Assembly: GCF_018613755.1 (NCBI RefSeq)
Contig: NZ_JAGGPP010000006.1
Location: 212,377-276,376 of the forward strand
DNA from: Arthrobacter sp. ISL-72
GTDB taxonomy: Bacteria > Actinomycetota > Actinomycetes > Actinomycetales > Micrococcaceae
Length of the DNA stretch: 64,000 bases
Direction: 5' to 3'
Each line of letters begins with the position of its first letter. Position 1 is the stretch's first letter. Below, one piece after another: positions 60,825-64,000 of the stretch. The notes beneath the pieces are model-generated. The model was not told the DNA's origin, made no database searches, and saw nothing but the letters and a program-made list of their open reading frames with translations. The position numbers were made by a program, and so were the translations under genes.

Positions 60825-61077
60825 GGTCTTCTCCTTTGCCGGTTTTCCAGAACTGCTAAGTGCTCTTATTACCTTTCCGGAAAGAGGCCTCCTGAGCAAG
60901 TACGGGCCCGGCGTCCCTGCGGCATGACGTCGCCGCGCAGCACGGGTCCTCGCTCCTTTTGATCGGGGCCCAGCTTGTCCTGGCCGCTCTGCCTGCCTAT
61001 CTCTAATTCGATAAAAAAATACTCACCGATATAGAGAATTCCTTATACTGACCCCTACTCATCTATCGACTGCACGT
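60825..61077. other. AT-rich intergenic stretch with probable promoter
   Basis: The segment around 61005-61055 is strongly AT-rich for this genome (TTCGATAAAAAAATACTC, GAGAATTCCTTATACTG). TATACT at about 61044 is a good -10 box for the ATPase remnant downstream. The composition differs sharply from neighbours and hints at foreign origin. Confidence 0.45.
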
Positions 61078-61926
61078 GTGGATTCCGACATGAACCCCTT
61101 CGCCCCCGGCTCAGGCCTCAAGCCCCCTGCGCTGGAGGGACGTGAAGCAGAAATAGAAGCGTTTGACCGCCTGATTGTCAGGACCAAGCGCCAAGCCGCC
61201 GAGCGGGGAATGCTCCTGTCCGGGCTCCGGGGTGTGGGAAAGACCGTTCTACTCAACAACTTCGCCGCTCAGGCAGAGCTGCACGACTGGTTCGTGTGCT
61301 GACAGAAGCCCAGCCCTCTCCGGACGGACGGAAGGCAACACGGCAAAAACTGGCCCGTGCGATAGAAGCCGGGACGAGAAGACTGCTTCGGCATCTTCAT
61401 CGACGAAATGCAGGACCTGGACGACGAGCTTCTGGGGGCGCTGATTTCGGTCCAGCACCTGGCCGGACAGAAAGCCTGGCCGTTCTTCATCATCGGGGCA
61501 GGGCTGCCCAACCTGCCCGGAAAACTGAGTGCCACGAGGACATACTCCGAACGACTCTTTGACTACCGCACCATCGGAGCCCTCGACCACGCTTCGGCAG
61601 CTGACGCCATCAGCCTTCCCATGAACCGGCTGGGTGCGCACCTGGAGACAGATGCCCTTCGGGCCCTCGTCACCGCAGCAGACGGGCATCCCTTCTTCCT
61701 GCAGGCCTACGGCAAGGCCGTTTGGGACGTATCCTCCAGCAAAACCCACGACGAAGCCTCATCCACCGCCCAGGTCGCATCACGGCTTAGCCGGGCAGCG
61801 AACCAACTGACCGTCGCCCGATCCAGCCTCATCTCCAAAGGCCTCATCTAGGCCCCGGATCACGGAGCCGTCCGCTTCACCGTTCCCGGCATGTCCGGCT
61901 TCATCAGCCGCCAGTTCGACGAGTAA
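61078..61926 (+). pseudogene. AAA-family ATPase, multiply disrupted
   Basis: Reads as an actinobacterial STAND-like AAA ATPase in pieces. The Walker A GLRGVGKTVLLN is in the frame from 61078, which hits TGA at 61300. Homologous sequence shifts frame (VLTEAQPSPDGRKATRQKLARAIE, 61294-61375) and then returns to the first frame at FGIFIDEMQDLDDELL (Walker B). About 60-70 residues normally present between those parts are missing. A TAG at 61849 replaces the Tyr expected in KGLI(Y)APDHG, and the normal end FISRQFDE follows to TAA 61926. At least three lesions: frameshift, deletion, nonsense. The intact family occurs in mobile and phage-like contexts. Confidence 0.85.
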
Positions 61927-62347
61927 CCGTTCGGGACTCACCGGAACCGTCCGCAACCCCTGCAGGCCGTTCCAGTTCCAAGGAAGTGGGACACCCTACT
62001 GCGACCAGAAAGAGTGTGCTGTAGGGGATCCCTTCATCGGGCACTTCACCGGACAGGTTTTAGGGGACATTGCGATGGCCATAGCGGCAACGGCGCAGGT
62101 GGCTGCTAAAGGCGTCCGCTGGGGGGACCGGTTCCGCTACAAACCAGCCAGCTCGTTGAAGAGATTTGTGAATCGCAGCTGTATTTGGCGTTGTTCTGTC
62201 AGCACTATGTGGCGGGTCCAGCTCATGCTCAGTGCTTTCCACGGCCGCGGCCATCGCGATCGCGGGTGTCCGGCAAGAGTGCCCCGTAGAAACGTAAATC
62301 GCGGGCCACGCGCCCCACCGACTGTTGTCCACGCCACAGCTCTCGGT
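61927..62347. other. Intergenic region, no supported gene
   Basis: About 420 bp without a credible gene. Frames on both strands lack ribosome sites and motifs. GGACA-containing stretches near 61990-62070 do not form clear repeats. Confidence 0.5.
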
Positions 62348-62641
62348 CTACTCTACGTACTTACGCCACACCTCTCGTCTATTGGCAGCGAGAGCATCGA
62401 TAACGTCGTACTTGGACCGGGCAGCCTCAACGACTCCAAGTGCCCGGCCAATTTCCTGACACCCCGCTCCAGCGGCGATTGACCCACGGATCGCCTCACC
62501 AAGGGCCTTGTCCATAGCCATTGAGGCGCGGCAACATTCGCGAAGATCTTCCAGCGGGTTTTGCCCCCAAGGGCCGCGCTGCCGGAGGCGAAGCCGGTCT
62601 CCGTGCCCTGATAGGCGAACTCGCCGAACCTGCGTCAACAT
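62348..62641 (-). CDS. Small helix-turn-helix-like protein (uncertain)
   Basis: A 97-residue protein from ATG 62641, with GGGAAGG about 13 nt upstream. The C-terminal half reads MDKALGEAIRGSIAAGAGCQEIGRALGV, close to the pattern of small actinobacterial HTH proteins (alternating helix, then (S/C)xxEIGRALGVS). The N-terminal 35 residues are Arg-rich. No other motif. It could bind DNA, or be a fragment of such a gene, since SWxEIG is here GCQEIG and the last helix (VEAARSKYD) is altered. Confidence 0.45.
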   Translation of the reverse strand: MLTQVRRVRLSGHGDRLRLRQRGPWGQNPLEDLRECCRASMAMDKALGEAIRGSIAAGAGCQEIGRALGVVEAARSKYDVIDALAANRREVWRKYVE

Positions 62642-62646
62642 GGCGG

Positions 62647-62959
62647 CTACACCTTCCCTTTGAGCCAATTTACTTCATCATAAGTCGCATGGACGGGCGG
62701 CGTGCCAGAGCACCAGATGCCGTTAACCCTGTCTCCCTCAAGGCACTTCTCATAGGAAACATCGAGACCAGTTCGGCGCGTTCGAACTTGAACCACAGGG
62801 ATGAACGCCACGGCAGGGCGAAATTACAACCCGCCGTTCCAAGCTGTGAAAGGCCGCCATTCCCAGGGCGGTCAAAGCAAATCCTAGGCGACACAACCGT
62901 CCCGTTAGCCGGTCGAATGTGACACATAGCGGTGCATTGGGTCGCAGGAGAGCCGACAC
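62647..62959 (-). pseudogene. Possible remnant of a small membrane protein gene
   Basis: The frame from about 62959 gives a hydrophobic segment RLGFALTALGMAAFHSL but then turns basic and unlike protein. A second frame from about 62815 reads AFIPVVQVRTRRTGLDVSYEK and then CLEGDRVNGIWCSGTPPVH, and stops at 62647. It could be the 3' part of the same gene after a frameshift. No family is recognised and the join is tentative. Confidence 0.25.
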
Positions 62960-63066
62960 TGCTCGAGGGTACGGGCCCCTTCCGGGTGCCCGGAGCTCCC
63001 TGGATCACCTGAGGTGCGCCAGGTACTGTTCCGTTGGGTCCTGGGGTCCGGCGCGCGATCGGGGCC

Positions 63067-63480
63067 TTACCTGCTCCCCTTAGTCATACGGTTGATCTGC
63101 GCATCAATTCCACCGGCGTCGCGCACAATCTCCGTATAGATCCGACCCGAGCGGAATCTGCCGTCTGTGACCTGAAAGATGTTGACCCCCACGAACTCCA
63201 GGAGCGTGCAATCCCGGCGTGTTCCACGCATCCTCCACTCCATCCAAACATAATCGCCGTCCGCCACAGTCCGGGATATGTTCGCAGTGGGATCAGGCAG
63301 GTCGCTAAAAAGCATGCTGAAATTTCGCCGGACCGAGTCCTGCCCCTGCACGGATTCCCCGCGGCGTGCGGGCGTTTCGTCAACATACGCGGCGTCGAAG
63401 CAATTCACGGCCGCTTCCAGGTCATCCGCTGACAGGGACGTGATCCACCGTTGCGCCACCGCCTCCGGATCGCTACTCAT
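63067..63480 (-). CDS. SnoaL-like / NTF2-fold protein
   Basis: A 137-residue protein with the NTF2-like pattern: helical start EAVAQRWITSLSADDLEAAVNCFDAAYVDETPA, then GQDSVRRNFSMLFSDLPD, and four strands (DGDYVWMEWRMRGTRRD, LLEFVGVNIFQVTDGRF, SGRIYTEIV). This is the SnoaL ester-cyclase-like group. ATG 63480 is the natural start. The substrate is unknown; in accessory regions these are often polyketide- or degradation-related cyclases or orphan binding proteins. Confidence 0.8.
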   Translation of the reverse strand: MSSDPEAVAQRWITSLSADDLEAAVNCFDAAYVDETPARRGESVQGQDSVRRNFSMLFSDLPDPTANISRTVADGDYVWMEWRMRGTRRDCTLLEFVGVNIFQVTDGRFRSGRIYTEIVRDAGGIDAQINRMTKGSR

Positions 63481-63598
63481 GCACTCAATCGTGGAGGTTC
63501 ACAAAAAAGTTGGCAACATAACGCGCGGCGCTTTTCACCGGCCGAGCCGCCTGAACATCCGGAACCTGGCGGAAGGAGGCAACACCGCTCCCGCGGCG

Positions 63599-63997
63599 CT
63601 ATGGCAGTTGGATTAGACCGGCATTGGTGGGGCGGAAACCGCACGAATCGAAGTAGAAACTCTCCGGATGATCGTCGAAGTCAACATGAAGCCATTCGCA
63701 GCCCGCCTCCCTTGATTGCTCGGTGGCTACTGAGAGGAGTTTTTTCCCGATGCCCTGCCGCCGCGCACTGCGTGCCGCCAGTGTGTCTTCGATGAACGCG
63801 TGCACTTGACCGTCCTAGATCACGTTGACGAAGCCCACGAGGCCTTGGTCGTCGCGCGCTGTGACCCACCCCAGACTCAGCCGCGAGAGAACATCAGTCC
63901 AATCGACTTCAACCAATGCATGATCAAAGCCTTCTGCGTGCAGTTCGTTGATTTCTTCATTCCGAACCATTCCGCGCCATTCAAATGCGATCGTCAT
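63599..63997 (-). pseudogene. GNAT acetyltransferase with an in-frame amber stop
   Basis: From ATG 63997 the frame gives MTIAFEWRGMVRNEEINEL, then WVTARDDQGLVGFVNVI, and stops at TAG 63815-63817. The very next codons in the same frame read DGQVHAFIEDTLAARSARRQGIGKKLL, the acetyl-CoA-binding segment RxxGIGxxLL of GNAT enzymes, and run to LIQLP at 63599. GNATs of this type have Trp at the stop position (VNVIWDG), so TGG to TAG is the likely change. Restored length is 132 residues, normal for a small GNAT. The upstream ribosome site lies outside the window. Confidence 0.85.
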
Positions 63998-64000
63998 GCT

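Noticed and set aside
61078..63997. Reassignment of TAG as a sense codon in this block
   Set aside because: Many intact genes in the window end in TAG, and the ATPase also carries a frameshift and a deletion, so simple decay is sufficient.

Overview
The window is high-GC actinobacterial DNA. Gene content and order (rpsD beside alaS, the ruvX-mltG-aroECKB-efp-nusB run, the pyrRBC-carAB-pyrF run followed by mihF-gmk-rpoZ-coaBC-metK-priA, many GTG/TTG starts and 1-8 nt overlaps) point to Micrococcaceae, an Arthrobacter or Pseudarthrobacter-like soil bacterium.

Bases 1-8084 are a catabolic cluster: two KstD-like FAD desaturases, an SDR dehydrogenase, a cytochrome P450 with ferredoxin reductase and ferredoxin, and two sister IclR regulators. 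This set matches the aerobic route cyclohexanecarboxylate -> trans-4-hydroxy acid -> 4-oxo acid -> 4-hydroxybenzoate known from Sinomonas (formerly Corynebacterium) cyclohexanicum. The complete desaturase and the ferredoxin reductase are each interrupted by an apparent single-base deletion. A 13-bp motif recurs upstream of the SDR and P450 genes.

Bases 8085-39582 are core genome. They hold a Vms1-like release factor (acVLRF1), rarA, a cupin gene, rpsD, DUF948, alaS, ruvX, mltG with an unusual His-rich tail, the aro genes, efp, nusB, prsW, a PyrR-controlled pyrimidine operon, mihF, gmk, rpoZ, coaBC, metK, and a helicase-degenerate priA that seems to start at ATC. Bases 39606-47970 hold a glycosyltransferase/hydrolase pair, an aldo/keto reductase, and a SorC-type regulator divergent from glpD-glpF-glpK (glycerol catabolism). 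Bases 48077-55296 hold leuS behind a leaderless Leu-rich leader peptide and terminator (attenuator), then degV, a small gene, comEA and comEC.

From about 55.1 kb to the end the character changes. comEC appears to end without its C-terminal hydrolase domain, and the usual following genes (holA, rpsT, lepA) are absent. The rest is loosely packed accessory DNA: an RsbV/RsbW-like pair, DUF3618/holin-like/DUF4235 envelope genes, a PRC-barrel/DUF2382 stress protein, and several broken genes (lipoprotein, AAA ATPase, GNAT acetyltransferase). It looks like a decaying island or a rearrangement junction. No tRNA, rRNA or CRISPR array was seen.
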